A DNA stretch of 64,000 nt from Bosea sp. 685 (GTDB lineage: Bacteria > Pseudomonadota > Alphaproteobacteria > Rhizobiales > Beijerinckiaceae): the NCBI RefSeq assembly GCF_031884435.1, contig NZ_CP134779.1:4340001-4404000 (forward strand), written 5' to 3'. Each line of letters opens with the position of its first letter. Positions within the stretch are counted from its first letter, which is position 1. Below the pieces are notes generated by a model that was not told the DNA's origin, ran no database searches, and saw nothing but the letters and a program-made list of their open reading frames with translations. Shown piece by piece: positions 34,800-43,142 of this stretch. A program made the position numbers and the translations under genes.

Positions 34800-35642
34800 A
34801 TGAACCTCCCATCCTTCCTCGCGACGTATCTCCGTGACGGAGCCATCCTCGTGACGCTGGCGAAGGCCGAGGGCTCAACCCCGCGCGAGGCCGGCGCCAC
34901 CATGGCGGTCAGCGCGGCTGCGACCGCCGGCACCATCGGCGGCGGGCAGCTCGAATTCCACTGCATCGACATCGCTCGCGAGATGCTGACCGAGGGCGCA
35001 GCGCAGCGCGCGCTCGACATCCCGCTCGGCCCGCAAATGGGCCAATGCTGCGGCGGGCGGGTGCGGGTCGCGCTGAAGCGCGCGACGGCGGCCGATCTCG
35101 CCAGGCTCACTGCCAGCGAGAAGGCCGACGCGGTTCTGCGGCCCGCCATCCTCCTGTTCGGCGCCGGCCATACCGGCCGGGCACTTGCCCTGGCGCTCGC
35201 TCCCCTGCCCTTCGCCACCTCGTTGATCGACGACCGCGACGGCGTCATGGACGGCCTGCCCTCTGCGATCACCTGCATCAGAATGGCCGATCCTGTCGCG
35301 GCGATCGAGACGGCGAGGCCAGGCAGCGCTTTCGTGATCCTGACCCATAGCCACGCGCTGGATTATCGCCTGACGGAAGCGGCGCTGGCACGGAGTGACG
35401 GGTCTTACGTCGGCATGATCGGCTCGGCGACGAAGCGGGCGCGTTTCGAGTCCAGCTTTCTGCGGGCCGGCGGGAGAAACGAAGCGCTCTCCCGCCTGAC
35501 CTGCCCGATCGGCGGCTGCGATGTGGACGACAAGCGCCCGGAGGTGATCGCGGCCTTGACGGCAGCCGAGCTGGTGCGTTGCTTGCTTGACCATCGGCAG
35601 CCGGCGAAGAGGAGACGGGCCAGACATGAACCAGCCGCGTGA
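34800..35642 (+). CDS. xdhC: XdhC, molybdenum cofactor sulfuration/insertion protein
   Basis: From ATG 34800 the product has 280 residues. The XdhC_CoxI N-terminal domain (ILVTLAKAEGSTPREAGATMAV, GTIGGGQLEF, MGQCCGGRV) carries the CCGG motif. The C-terminal Rossmann-like domain has LLFGAGHTGRALALALAP and YVGMIGSATKRARF. XdhC binds Moco, promotes its sulfuration and delivers it to XdhB. A TTG at 34785 is an alternative start. The stop lies 17 bp inside the next gene, so the purine transporter is likely translated in the same mRNA. Confidence 0.93.
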   Translation: MNLPSFLATYLRDGAILVTLAKAEGSTPREAGATMAVSAAATAGTIGGGQLEFHCIDIAREMLTEGAAQRALDIPLGPQMGQCCGGRVRVALKRATAADLARLTASEKADAVLRPAILLFGAGHTGRALALALAPLPFATSLIDDRDGVMDGLPSAITCIRMADPVAAIETARPGSAFVILTHSHALDYRLTEAALARSDGSYVGMIGSATKRARFESSFLRAGGRNEALSRLTCPIGGCDVDDKRPEVIAALTAAELVRCLLDHRQPAKRRRARHEPAA

Positions 35643-37182
35643 GCAGGAGGTGCCGCCGCGGCTGGCGCTCGCCCATATCTCCAAGAGCTTTCCCGGCGTG
35701 AAGGCGAATGAGGATATCAGCCTCAGCGTCCGTCCCGGCGAGATCCACGCACTGCTTGGCGAGAACGGGGCCGGCAAATCGACCCTGGTCAAGATCATCT
35801 ACGGCGTCCAGCACGCCGATGAGGGCACCATCGCCTGGAATGGCGAGACCGTCTCGATCTCCTCCCCCAAAGCGGCGCGCCGGCTCGGCATCGGCATGGT
35901 GTTCCAGCATTTCTCGCTGTTCGACGCGATGACGGTGATCGAGAACATCGCGCTCGGCTTGGACGAGGCGGTCGATCGCGAGGTGCTGAAAGCCCGCGTC
36001 GCCGCGATCCTCGACAGCTACTCGCTGCCGCTCGACCCCGAGCGCGCGGTGCATACGCTCTCCGTCGGCGAGCGCCAGCGCATCGAGATCGTGCGCTGCC
36101 TGCTGCAGAAGCCGAAACTGCTGATCATGGACGAGCCGACCTCGGTTCTGACGCCGCAAGAAGTCGAGCGCCTGTTCGAGACCTTGCGCCAGATCGCCTC
36201 CGAGGGCTGCGCGATCCTCTACATCTCGCACAAGCTGCATGAGATCAAAGCGCTCTGCGAGGCGGCGACGATCCTGCGTGGCGGCCAGGTCGTGGCGACC
36301 TGCGACCCGAAGCTCGAAAGCACCAAGCGCATGGCCGAGCTGATGATCGGCGCGGAACTGCGCCAGATCGAGCACAAGCCCGGCGCCGGCACTGGCGAAG
36401 TGCGGCTCAGCGTCCAGGGCCTGTCGCTGGCGGGCGAGCCGCCCTTCGGCACCGACCTCGAAGCGGTCTCCTTCGAGGCGCGCGCCGGTGAGATCCTCGG
36501 CATCGCCGGCGTCGCCGGGAACGGCCAGTCGGAGCTGCTGACCGCGCTCTCGGGTGAGCGACTGGCTACCGCCTCGGACGCTATTCGGCTCGATGGCAGG
36601 CCGATCGGACTAGAGGGCGCGGGTGCGCGCCGGGCGGCCGGCCTCGCCTGCGTGCCCGAGGAACGTAACGGCCATGCCGCCGTGCCGGATTTCTCGCTCG
36701 CCGACAACAGCATCCTGACCGCGCGCCACCGCCTGCCGCTCGCCCCGCTCGGTTTCATCGCGCGCGGCGATGTGCTGCGCTTCGCCCAGAGCGTGATCCA
36801 GCGCTTCGACGTGCGCACCACCGGCCCCGGCGCGCTGGCGCGTTCGCTCTCGGGCGGAAACCTGCAGAAATTCATCATGGGCCGCGAGATCGGCCAGCAG
36901 CCGGCCGTGCTCGTGGTCTCGCAGCCGACCTGGGGCGTCGATGCCGGCGCTGCCGCCGCGATCCGGCAGGAGCTGGTCGATCTCGCCGCCAAGGGCTCGG
37001 CCGTGGTGGTGATCTCGCAGGACCTCGACGAACTGCTAGAACTCGCCGACCGGCTCTGCGTCCTCAATGAAGGCAGGCTTTCCGCCCCGCGCGCGATTGC
37101 GAGCCTCGGCATCGACGAGATCGGCCTGATGATGGGCGGCGTGCATGGCGCCGGCGAAAGCACGGGAGCGACCCATGCTTGA
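35626..37182 (+). CDS. Dual ABC ATP-binding protein of a BMP-family nucleoside/purine transporter
   Basis: The ATG at 35626 overlaps xdhC by 17 bp and gives 518 residues with two ABC domains. The first is canonical: GENGAGKSTLVK, LSVGERQRIEIVR, LLIMDEPTSVLTPQE. The second has a divergent nucleotide site: its Walker A position reads GVAGNGQSELL and its Walker B reads VLVVSQPTWGVD, with SQ in place of DE. LSGGNLQK is the signature. This asymmetry is usual for sugar/nucleoside-type (RbsA, YufO) ATPases. It powers the two permeases and BMP binding protein downstream. Confidence 0.92.
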   Translation: MNQPREQEVPPRLALAHISKSFPGVKANEDISLSVRPGEIHALLGENGAGKSTLVKIIYGVQHADEGTIAWNGETVSISSPKAARRLGIGMVFQHFSLFDAMTVIENIALGLDEAVDREVLKARVAAILDSYSLPLDPERAVHTLSVGERQRIEIVRCLLQKPKLLIMDEPTSVLTPQEVERLFETLRQIASEGCAILYISHKLHEIKALCEAATILRGGQVVATCDPKLESTKRMAELMIGAELRQIEHKPGAGTGEVRLSVQGLSLAGEPPFGTDLEAVSFEARAGEILGIAGVAGNGQSELLTALSGERLATASDAIRLDGRPIGLEGAGARRAAGLACVPEERNGHAAVPDFSLADNSILTARHRLPLAPLGFIARGDVLRFAQSVIQRFDVRTTGPGALARSLSGGNLQKFIMGREIGQQPAVLVVSQPTWGVDAGAAAAIRQELVDLAAKGSAVVVISQDLDELLELADRLCVLNEGRLSAPRAIASLGIDEIGLMMGGVHGAGESTGATHA

Positions 37183-38239
37183 ATGGCGCCGCCGCCGCGA
37201 GCCGAGCTCGCTCATGCTCTGGCTGAGCCCGCTGATCGCGGTCCTGCTCACCATGCTGATCGGCATGATCGTCTTCACCGCGATGGGCTATGACGGCTTC
37301 CACGCCGTGCGCGACATCTTCCTGACACCGTTCCTGGAGCCGCAGCGCTGGCCCGATCTCGGCGTCAAGGCGGCGCCGCTCGTCATGATCGCGCTCGGGC
37401 TTGCCATCGGCTTCCGCGCCAATGTCTGGAATATCGGGGCGGAGGGGCAATACATCATGGGCGCGATCGCCGGCACCGGCGTGGCGCTGGCGACCTACGA
37501 CATGACGGGATGGTGGATCCTGCCCGCCATGGCGCTCGCCGGCATCCTTGGCGGCATGGCCTGGGCGGCAATCCCCGCCTTCCTGCGCGTCAAACTCCAG
37601 GTCAGCGAGATCCTCACCAGCCTGATGCTGACCTATGTCGCGGTGCAGGGCCTGTATTACCTCGTGCGCGGCCCCTGGAAGGATCCGGACGGCTTCAACT
37701 TCCCGCAGACGCGGATGTTCGCGCCCGACCAGACGCTGCCCGTTCTGGCGGAAGGTTCTCTCGTTCATCTCGGCATCCCGCTCGCGCTCCTCATCGCCGT
37801 CATCGCCTGGCTGGTCATGGAGAAGACGACGGCAGGCTATGCGGTGAAGGTCGTCGGCCTCGCGCCGGCGGCTGCGCGCCATGGCGGCTTCAGCGCCGAC
37901 GCAGTGACCTGGGCGACATTGTTGACCGGGGGCGGGCTTGCGGGCCTTGCCGGCCTGTTCGAGGCGGCCGGCCCCTTCGGCCAGCTCACGCCGCAATTCC
38001 CGACCGGCTATGGCTTCACCGCGATCATCGTCGCGTTTCTGGGCCGGCTGAATCCGCTCGGCATCGTCTTTGGCGGCATCGTGCTGGCGGCGACCTATGT
38101 CGGCGGCGAGATCGCGCAGACAACCGTTAAGCTGCCGCAAGCTGCGACCGGCATGTTCCAGGCGCTGCTGCTGTTCATGCTGCTCGCGACCGACGTGCTG
38201 GTGCGCTACCGGATCGGCTGGAAGGCGCGGGCGGTATGA
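37175..38239 (+). CDS. BMP-type ABC transporter permease 1
   Basis: A 354-residue permease whose ATG at 37175 overlaps the ATPase stop by 8 bp. The BPD_transp_2 domain has about nine hydrophobic segments. Landmarks are FRANVWNIGAEGQYIMGAIAG, which lies in the conserved N-terminal core, VSEILTSLMLTYVAVQG and ATLLTGGGLAGLAGLFEAAGPFG. It is homologous to YufP/NupB-like proteins that import nucleosides. Its partner permease lies after a 256-bp gap filled by a palindromic repeat. Confidence 0.92.
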   Translation: MLEWRRRREPSSLMLWLSPLIAVLLTMLIGMIVFTAMGYDGFHAVRDIFLTPFLEPQRWPDLGVKAAPLVMIALGLAIGFRANVWNIGAEGQYIMGAIAGTGVALATYDMTGWWILPAMALAGILGGMAWAAIPAFLRVKLQVSEILTSLMLTYVAVQGLYYLVRGPWKDPDGFNFPQTRMFAPDQTLPVLAEGSLVHLGIPLALLIAVIAWLVMEKTTAGYAVKVVGLAPAAARHGGFSADAVTWATLLTGGGLAGLAGLFEAAGPFGQLTPQFPTGYGFTAIIVAFLGRLNPLGIVFGGIVLAATYVGGEIAQTTVKLPQAATGMFQALLLFMLLATDVLVRYRIGWKARAV

Positions 38240-38265
38240 CGACGCGTGCTCCCACCAACCTCTGT

Positions 38266-38483
38266 CATTCCGGGGCTTCGCGCAGCGAAGAACCCGGAAC
38301 CCACGACTGGGTGAGACGGAAAACCCGTCATGGTCGGCCTTGTGCCGACCATCCACGTTTTCCTTCGGCGAGCGTCGTGCTCAAGACATGGATTCTCGCC
38401 ACAAGGGCGGGAATGACGCTGGAGCCAAGGGCGCACCCGGTCGTGGGTTCCGGGTTCGCGCCTTCGGCGCGCCCCGGAATGAC
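38266..38483. repeat. Nested palindromic repeats (class B enclosing class C)
   Basis: The outer arms gtcattccggggcttcgcgc and gcgccccggaatgac enclose gaacccggaacccacgac / gtcgtgggttccgggttc. Inside these sits a class C unit (gtcatggtcggccttgtgcc ... acaagggcgggaatgacg). This is the most complete nested copy in the window and shows that the half-copies at 8113-8247 and 18458-18603 are parts of one composite. Confidence 0.8.
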
Positions 38484-38495
38484 AGGGCGCGCGCC

Positions 38496-39419
38496 ATGAC
38501 CTCCGCCATCCTCGTCTCGATCCTGATGACCCTCGTCGCCGCCTCGACGCCGATCCTGCTGGCGGCGCTGGGCGAGCTCGTCGTCGAGAAGTCGGGCGTG
38601 CTCAATCTCGGCGTCGAGGGCATGATGCTCACCGGCGCGGTGGCGGGCTTCGCCGTCGCCTACAGCAGCGGCAGCACGACGCTGGGCCTCGTTGCGGCGC
38701 TCGCTGCCGGCGTCGCCACCGCGATGATCTTCGCCGTGTTGACGCTCTCCCTCACCGCCAACCAGGTCGCGACGGGGCTGGCGCTGACGATCTTCGGCAT
38801 CGGCGCCTCCTCGCTGATCGGGGCGGGCTTCGTCGGGCGCACCATCACGCGGCTGGGGCCGGTCTTTCCCGAGGCGCTCGCGGGCCATCCCATCCTGCGC
38901 GCCGTCTTCGGCCACGACATTGTCGTCTATCTCTCGCTCGCACTGGTGCTGGCAGTGAGCTTGTTCCTGCGCAAGACGCGGCCCGGCCTGATCCTGCGCG
39001 CCGTCGGCGAGAACGACGCCTCGGCCCATGCCATCGGCTACCCCGTCATCGCCATCCGCTATGGCGCGATCGCCTTCGGCGGGGCGCTGGCCGGCCTGGG
39101 CGGCGCCTATTTCTCGCTGGCATTGACGCCGATGTGGGCCGACCGCCTGACCGCCGGGCGCGGCTGGATCGCACTCGCGCTCGTCGTCTTCGCCGCCTGG
39201 CGGCCCGGGCGATTGCTGCTGGGGGCCTATCTGTTCGGAGCGGTGATGACGCTCGAATTGCAGGCCAAGGCGGCCGGCATCACCTGGCTCGCGCCGGAGC
39301 TTCTGGCGACGGCCCCCTACCTTGCGACAATTGCCGTTCTGACCATGATGTCGCTAGGACGAAAGACCGGCCGGCTCGATGCGCCGGCCTGCCTCGGCAA
39401 GCCATTCTCGGCGTCGTGA
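38496..39419 (+). CDS. BMP-type ABC transporter permease 2
   Basis: A 307-residue permease. LVAASTPILLAALGELVVEKSGVLNLGVEGMMLTGAVAGFAV is the standard N-terminal core of YufQ/NupC-type permeases. LTANQVATGLALTIFGIGASSLIG and AVGENDASAHAIGYPV also match. Eight or so hydrophobic segments are seen. The start ATG at 38496 lies just past the repeat, and no strong ribosome-binding site is visible, so translation may be weak. It forms a heterodimer with permease 1. Confidence 0.92.
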   Translation: MTSAILVSILMTLVAASTPILLAALGELVVEKSGVLNLGVEGMMLTGAVAGFAVAYSSGSTTLGLVAALAAGVATAMIFAVLTLSLTANQVATGLALTIFGIGASSLIGAGFVGRTITRLGPVFPEALAGHPILRAVFGHDIVVYLSLALVLAVSLFLRKTRPGLILRAVGENDASAHAIGYPVIAIRYGAIAFGGALAGLGGAYFSLALTPMWADRLTAGRGWIALALVVFAAWRPGRLLLGAYLFGAVMTLELQAKAAGITWLAPELLATAPYLATIAVLTMMSLGRKTGRLDAPACLGKPFSAS

Positions 39420-39450
39420 CGCCGCAAACCATAAACGGGGAGACCACATC

Positions 39451-40533
39451 ATGACCTCGATCATCACGCGCCGCAGATTCAATTTCGGCGCGGGCGCCGC
39501 TGCCGCGACCCTGCCGCTGATCGGCGGGCAGGCTTCGGCGCAGGCCCCGCTCGGCGTCGGCTTCATCTATGTCGGCCCGGTCGGCGACCATGGCTGGACC
39601 TGGACGCATGACCAGGGCCGCAAGGCGCTGGAGAAGGAGTTCGGCGACAAGATCAAGACCAGTTTCATCGAGAACGTCGCCGAGGGGCCCGACGCCGCGC
39701 GCGCCATCCGCCAGCTCGCCCAGGCCGGCAACCGGATCATCTTTACCACCTCCTTCGGCTTCATGAACCCGACGATCCAGGTGGCCAAGCAGTTCCCAAA
39801 AATCCATTTCGAGCATGCGACCGGCTATCAGCGCGCCGAGAACGTCGCGACCTACAATGCCCGCTTCTATGAAGGCCGGGCCGTGATCGGCACCATCGCC
39901 GGGCATATGTCGAAGACCGGCCAGGCCGGCTACATCGCCTCCTTCCCGATCCCGGAAGTGGTGATGGGCATCAACGCCTTCACGCTCGCCGCCCGCAAGG
40001 TGAACCCGAACTTCAAGACCAAGGTGATCTGGGCCTCGACCTGGTACGACCCAGCCAAGGAGGCCGACGCCGCCAAGGCTCTGATCGACCAGGGCGCCGA
40101 CATGATCACCCAGCACACCGACTCGGCAGCCGCCCTGCAGGCGGCCGAGCAGCGCGGCGTCTTCGCCTTCGGCCAGGCCTCGGACATGAAGGCCTTCGCC
40201 CCCAAGGCGCATCTCTCGGCGATCGTCGACGACTGGTCGGGCTACTACATCAAACGCGTCAAGGAGGTCATGGACGGCAGCTGGAAATCCGGCGACGTCT
40301 GGGGCGGCATCAAGGACGGCTTCGTCAAGCTCGCGCCCTATAACGACGCGGTGACGCCGGCAGCGCGTGCGGCAGCCGACGAGGTCCAGAAGGGCATTGT
40401 GGCTGGCACGCTCCACCCCTTCACCGGCGAGTTGAAGGATCTCAAGGGCGAGGTCCGGGTCAAGGCCGGCGAGAAGGCCTCCGACGAGGTGCTCTCCAAG
40501 ATGGATTGGTATGTCGACGGCGTGCAGGCGTGA
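39451..40533 (+). CDS. BMP family ABC transporter substrate-binding protein
   Basis: The ATG at 39451, after acggggaga, gives 360 residues. The N terminus TRRRFNFGAGAAAATLPLIGGQASAQ is a twin-arginine-like signal, so export may use Tat. The mature part is a BMP (PF02608) protein: GVGFIYVGPVGDHGWTWTHDQGRKALEKEFG, IIFTTSFGFMNP, NVATYNARFYEGRAVIGTIAGHMSKTG and IVDDWSGYYIKRVKEVMDGSW. Such proteins bind nucleosides, purines or related heterocycles. With xdhABC and guaD the likely substrate is a purine base or nucleoside. Confidence 0.93.
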   Translation: MTSIITRRRFNFGAGAAAATLPLIGGQASAQAPLGVGFIYVGPVGDHGWTWTHDQGRKALEKEFGDKIKTSFIENVAEGPDAARAIRQLAQAGNRIIFTTSFGFMNPTIQVAKQFPKIHFEHATGYQRAENVATYNARFYEGRAVIGTIAGHMSKTGQAGYIASFPIPEVVMGINAFTLAARKVNPNFKTKVIWASTWYDPAKEADAAKALIDQGADMITQHTDSAAALQAAEQRGVFAFGQASDMKAFAPKAHLSAIVDDWSGYYIKRVKEVMDGSWKSGDVWGGIKDGFVKLAPYNDAVTPAARAAADEVQKGIVAGTLHPFTGELKDLKGEVRVKAGEKASDEVLSKMDWYVDGVQA

Positions 40534-40542
40534 GGGAGCGTG

Positions 40543-40693
40543 TCATCCCGCACGCGTCGCAGCACGCAGTGCTGCGGCGCAGACGCGGGACCGCATGACG
40601 GAAAGCGCCTCTTTCCCGGGAAAGCGCCTCTTTCTGGCGACGGTCCCGTGTCTGCGCAGCGGCACTTCGCGCCGCAGCGCGCACGGGATGACA
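40543..40693. repeat. Palindromic repeat in 317-bp intergenic region
   Basis: gtcatcccgcacgcgtcgca and gcgcacgggatgacag are the outer arms, with gcagacgcgggaccg opposing cggtcccgtgtctgcg. In the centre gaaagcgcctctttc occurs twice in direct order (about 40600-40635). The rest of the gap (40694-40850) contains the promoter motif listed next. Confidence 0.7.
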
Positions 40694-40730
40694 GCCCGCG
40701 AAAATTCTTCGCCTTGAACCCCTTGCAGAT

Positions 40731-40746
40731 ATTTTAAGCTTGAAAC
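40731..40746. promoter_or_regulatory. AT-rich operator candidate upstream of the LIV-type transporter operon
   Basis: attttaagcttgaaac forms an imperfect palindrome centred on aagctt (ttttaagcttgaaa against its complement tttcaagcttaaaa). The same 15 bases, attttaagcttgaaa, occur upstream of the flavin monooxygenase at 49377-49391. AT-rich aagctt-centred palindromes of this kind are typical MarR- or GntR-type sites. A ttgaac at 40714-40719 could be a -35 box. Confidence 0.6.
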
Positions 40747-40850
40747 AATATGCCTTCGTCGCGTGCAATATGCCTGCGGCGCGTGGTGGAGAGGGTGAGG
40801 GTCCCCTGCCGCGCCGTCGCTTTCTCGTTCGTCCCGGGAGGACATCGGAC

Positions 40851-42020
40851 ATGACACTCAAATTCGCGCTTTCGCTCAGCGTCGGCCTGCTCGCGCTGGG
40901 CGCGGCCAGCGCCCAGGCGCAGGAGCCGATCAAGATCGGCGTGGTCAGCGTGCTGACCGGCCCCGCGGCCGCGCTCGGCCAGCAGGTCCGCGACGGCTTC
41001 CAGCTCGCGGTCGACCAGAAGGGCGGCAAGCTCGGCGGCATACCTGTGCAGATCACCGTGATCGACGACGAGCTCAAGCCCGATGTCGCGGTCGGCAAGG
41101 TCAAGGCCTTCGTCGACAGCGGCAAGGTCGATTTCGTCGTCGGCCCGGTGTTCTCGAACATTCTCGGCGCCATCGCCAAGCCGGTGCTCGATTCCGGCGC
41201 CTTCCTGATCAGCCCCAATGCCGGCCCCTCGACCATGGCCGGCAAGGCCTGCAACCAGAACTTCTTCGTGACCTCCTACCAGAACGACCAGGTCCATGAG
41301 GTGCTGGGCAAATACGCGCAGGACCAAGGCTACAAGCGCGCCTATATCATCGCGCCGAACTACCAGGCCGGGAAGGACTCGCTCGCCGGCTTCAAGAACT
41401 ACTTCAAGGGCGAGATCGTCGATGAGGTCTATGCACCCCTGACCTCGATGGACTTCGCCTCCGACCTCGCCAAGATCGCCTCGACCAAGCCCGATGTCGT
41501 CTTCGCCTTCCTGCCCGGCGGGCTCGGCGTCAACTTCGTCAAGCAGTGGTCGCAGGCCGGCCTGCAGGGCAAGATCCCGTTCCTCTCGGCCTTCACCGTC
41601 GATGAATCGACGCTGCCGGCGCAGCAGGACGCGGCGGTCGGCCTCTTCGGCGGCATGACCTGGGCGCCCAACATGGACAACCCGCAGACCAAGGCCTTCG
41701 TCAGCGCCTATGAGGCGGCCTACAAGATCGTGCCCGGCTCCTATGCCCAGCAGGCCTATGACGCCGCGCTGCTGATCGACTCCGCCGTCAAGGCGACCGG
41801 CGGCACCGCCGACAAGGACAAGCTGCGCGCCGCGATCAAGAAGGCCGATTTCACCTCGCTGCGCGGCAAGTTCAAGTTCAACACCAATGGCTACCCGATC
41901 CAGGACTTCTACCTGGTCAAGGTCGCCAAGCGCCCGGACGGCAAGTTCCAGACCGAGATCGCCCAGAAGGTGTTCACGGACTACGCCGACCCGCATGCCA
42001 AGGATTGCGCGCTTAAGTAA
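40851..42020 (+). CDS. LIV-type ABC transporter substrate-binding protein
   Basis: From ATG 40851, 9 bp after gggagga, the product has 389 residues. The signal peptide ends ASAQAQ, so it is periplasmic. The mature part is a Peripla_BP_6 protein: IKIGVVSVLTGPAAALGQQVRDGFQLAVDQ, VDFVVGPVFSNI, FFVTSYQNDQVHEVLGKYAQDQGYKRAYIIAPNYQAG, and VDESTLPAQQDA. Relatives bind branched-chain amino acids, amides or aromatic acids. The presence of the shared operator with a monooxygenase and a cupin at the operon end suggests an aromatic substrate, but that is inference. Confidence 0.93.
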   Translation: MTLKFALSLSVGLLALGAASAQAQEPIKIGVVSVLTGPAAALGQQVRDGFQLAVDQKGGKLGGIPVQITVIDDELKPDVAVGKVKAFVDSGKVDFVVGPVFSNILGAIAKPVLDSGAFLISPNAGPSTMAGKACNQNFFVTSYQNDQVHEVLGKYAQDQGYKRAYIIAPNYQAGKDSLAGFKNYFKGEIVDEVYAPLTSMDFASDLAKIASTKPDVVFAFLPGGLGVNFVKQWSQAGLQGKIPFLSAFTVDESTLPAQQDAAVGLFGGMTWAPNMDNPQTKAFVSAYEAAYKIVPGSYAQQAYDAALLIDSAVKATGGTADKDKLRAAIKKADFTSLRGKFKFNTNGYPIQDFYLVKVAKRPDGKFQTEIAQKVFTDYADPHAKDCALK

Positions 42021-42039
42021 GCCAAGCGAACCGCGGGGA

Positions 42040-42187
42040 ACCCCTCTCCTGCAAGGAGAGCGGCAGGGGTGAGGTGCTGGCCCGAAATCGTCAGCCTGAA
42101 CCAAGGTGCGCGGTCAGCGCCAGCCTGACTGGTCAAACGGCCTACCCCTCACCCTGCCCTCTCCCTCCGGGAGAGGGTTCCCCGCGC
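42040..42187. repeat. Palindromic repeat, class E
   Basis: gggaacccctctcctgcaag and ctccgggagagggttcccc are the outer arms. ggcaggggtgagg faces cctcaccctgccc. It fills the gap between the binding protein and the first permease, as its relative does between xdhB and xdhC. Confidence 0.75.
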
Positions 42188-42215
42188 CTTTACGAACAGG
42201 CGATCGCGGAGACCC

Positions 42216-43142
42216 ATGACCACCAGCCTCCTCATCGTCCAGATCCTCAACGGGCTCCAGTTCGGCATCCTGCTGTTCCTGGTCGCGGCGGGGCTGACGC
42301 TCGTCTTCGGGGTGATGGACTTCATCAACCTGGCGCATGGCGTGCAGTACATGCTCGGCGCCTATCTCGCCGTGACCTTCGTCGGGCTGACCGGCAGCTT
42401 CGTGCTCGGGCTGGCGCTGGCGCTGGCGGCCGCCCTGCTGATCGGGCTCGCGCTCGAATTCCTGGTCTTCCGCCATCTCTACGAGCGCGACCATCTCGAC
42501 CAGGTGCTCGCCACCTTCGGGCTGATCCTGCTGCTCAACCAGGGCGTCAAGATCATCTGGGGTGCGGCCCCGCTCTCGGTGCCGGTGCCGGAATTCCTGA
42601 CCGGCTCGATCCGGCTGATGGATGGCATCCTCTATCCCGTCTATCGCGTCGCCTTGATCGGCTCGGGGCTCGCGGTCGGCGGACTGCTCTGGTTCATCGT
42701 CGAGAAGACGCGCACCGGCATGCTGCTGCGGGCCGGCGCCTCCAATGCCTCGATGGTCTCGGCGCTCGGCGTCGACATCCGCAAATTGTTCATGATCGTC
42801 TTCGCCTTCGGGACCATGCTTGCGGGCTTTGCCGGCGCGATGGCGGCGCCCATCCTCTCCGTCGAACCCGGCATGGGCGACACGGTGCTCATCCTCGCCT
42901 TCGTCGTCATCGTGGTCGGCGGCATCGGCTCGATCCGCGGGGCGTTCGTGGGCGCCTTGATCGTCGGCCTCGTCGACACGCTTGGCCGCTCCTTCATGAA
43001 CGATCTCCTGCGCCTGTTCATGAGCGCGCCTTCGGCCCGAGCGACGGGGGCTGCACTCTCCTCGATGCTGATCTATCTCGTCATGGCGATCGTGCTGTTC
43101 GTGCGGCCCGAGGGCCTGCTGCCGGCCAAGGGCCGCTCATGA
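42216..43142 (+). CDS. livH: LIV-type ABC transporter permease LivH-like
   Basis: A 308-residue permease with eight to nine hydrophobic segments. LLIVQILNGLQFGILLFLVAAGLTLVFGVMDFINLAHG is the standard LivH start. GVDIRKLFMIVFAFGTMLAGFAGAMAAPI and VVIVVGGIGSIRGAFVGALIVGL match the BPD_transp_2 core. Its stop overlaps the livM start in an ATGA arrangement. Confidence 0.94.
   Translation: MTTSLLIVQILNGLQFGILLFLVAAGLTLVFGVMDFINLAHGVQYMLGAYLAVTFVGLTGSFVLGLALALAAALLIGLALEFLVFRHLYERDHLDQVLATFGLILLLNQGVKIIWGAAPLSVPVPEFLTGSIRLMDGILYPVYRVALIGSGLAVGGLLWFIVEKTRTGMLLRAGASNASMVSALGVDIRKLFMIVFAFGTMLAGFAGAMAAPILSVEPGMGDTVLILAFVVIVVGGIGSIRGAFVGALIVGLVDTLGRSFMNDLLRLFMSAPSARATGAALSSMLIYLVMAIVLFVRPEGLLPAKGRS

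Noticed and set aside
36480..37060. Damaged second ATPase domain in the BMP transporter (SQPT for DEPT)
   Set aside because: The same divergence is normal in the second half of RbsA/YufO-type dual ATPases, so it is not evidence of decay.
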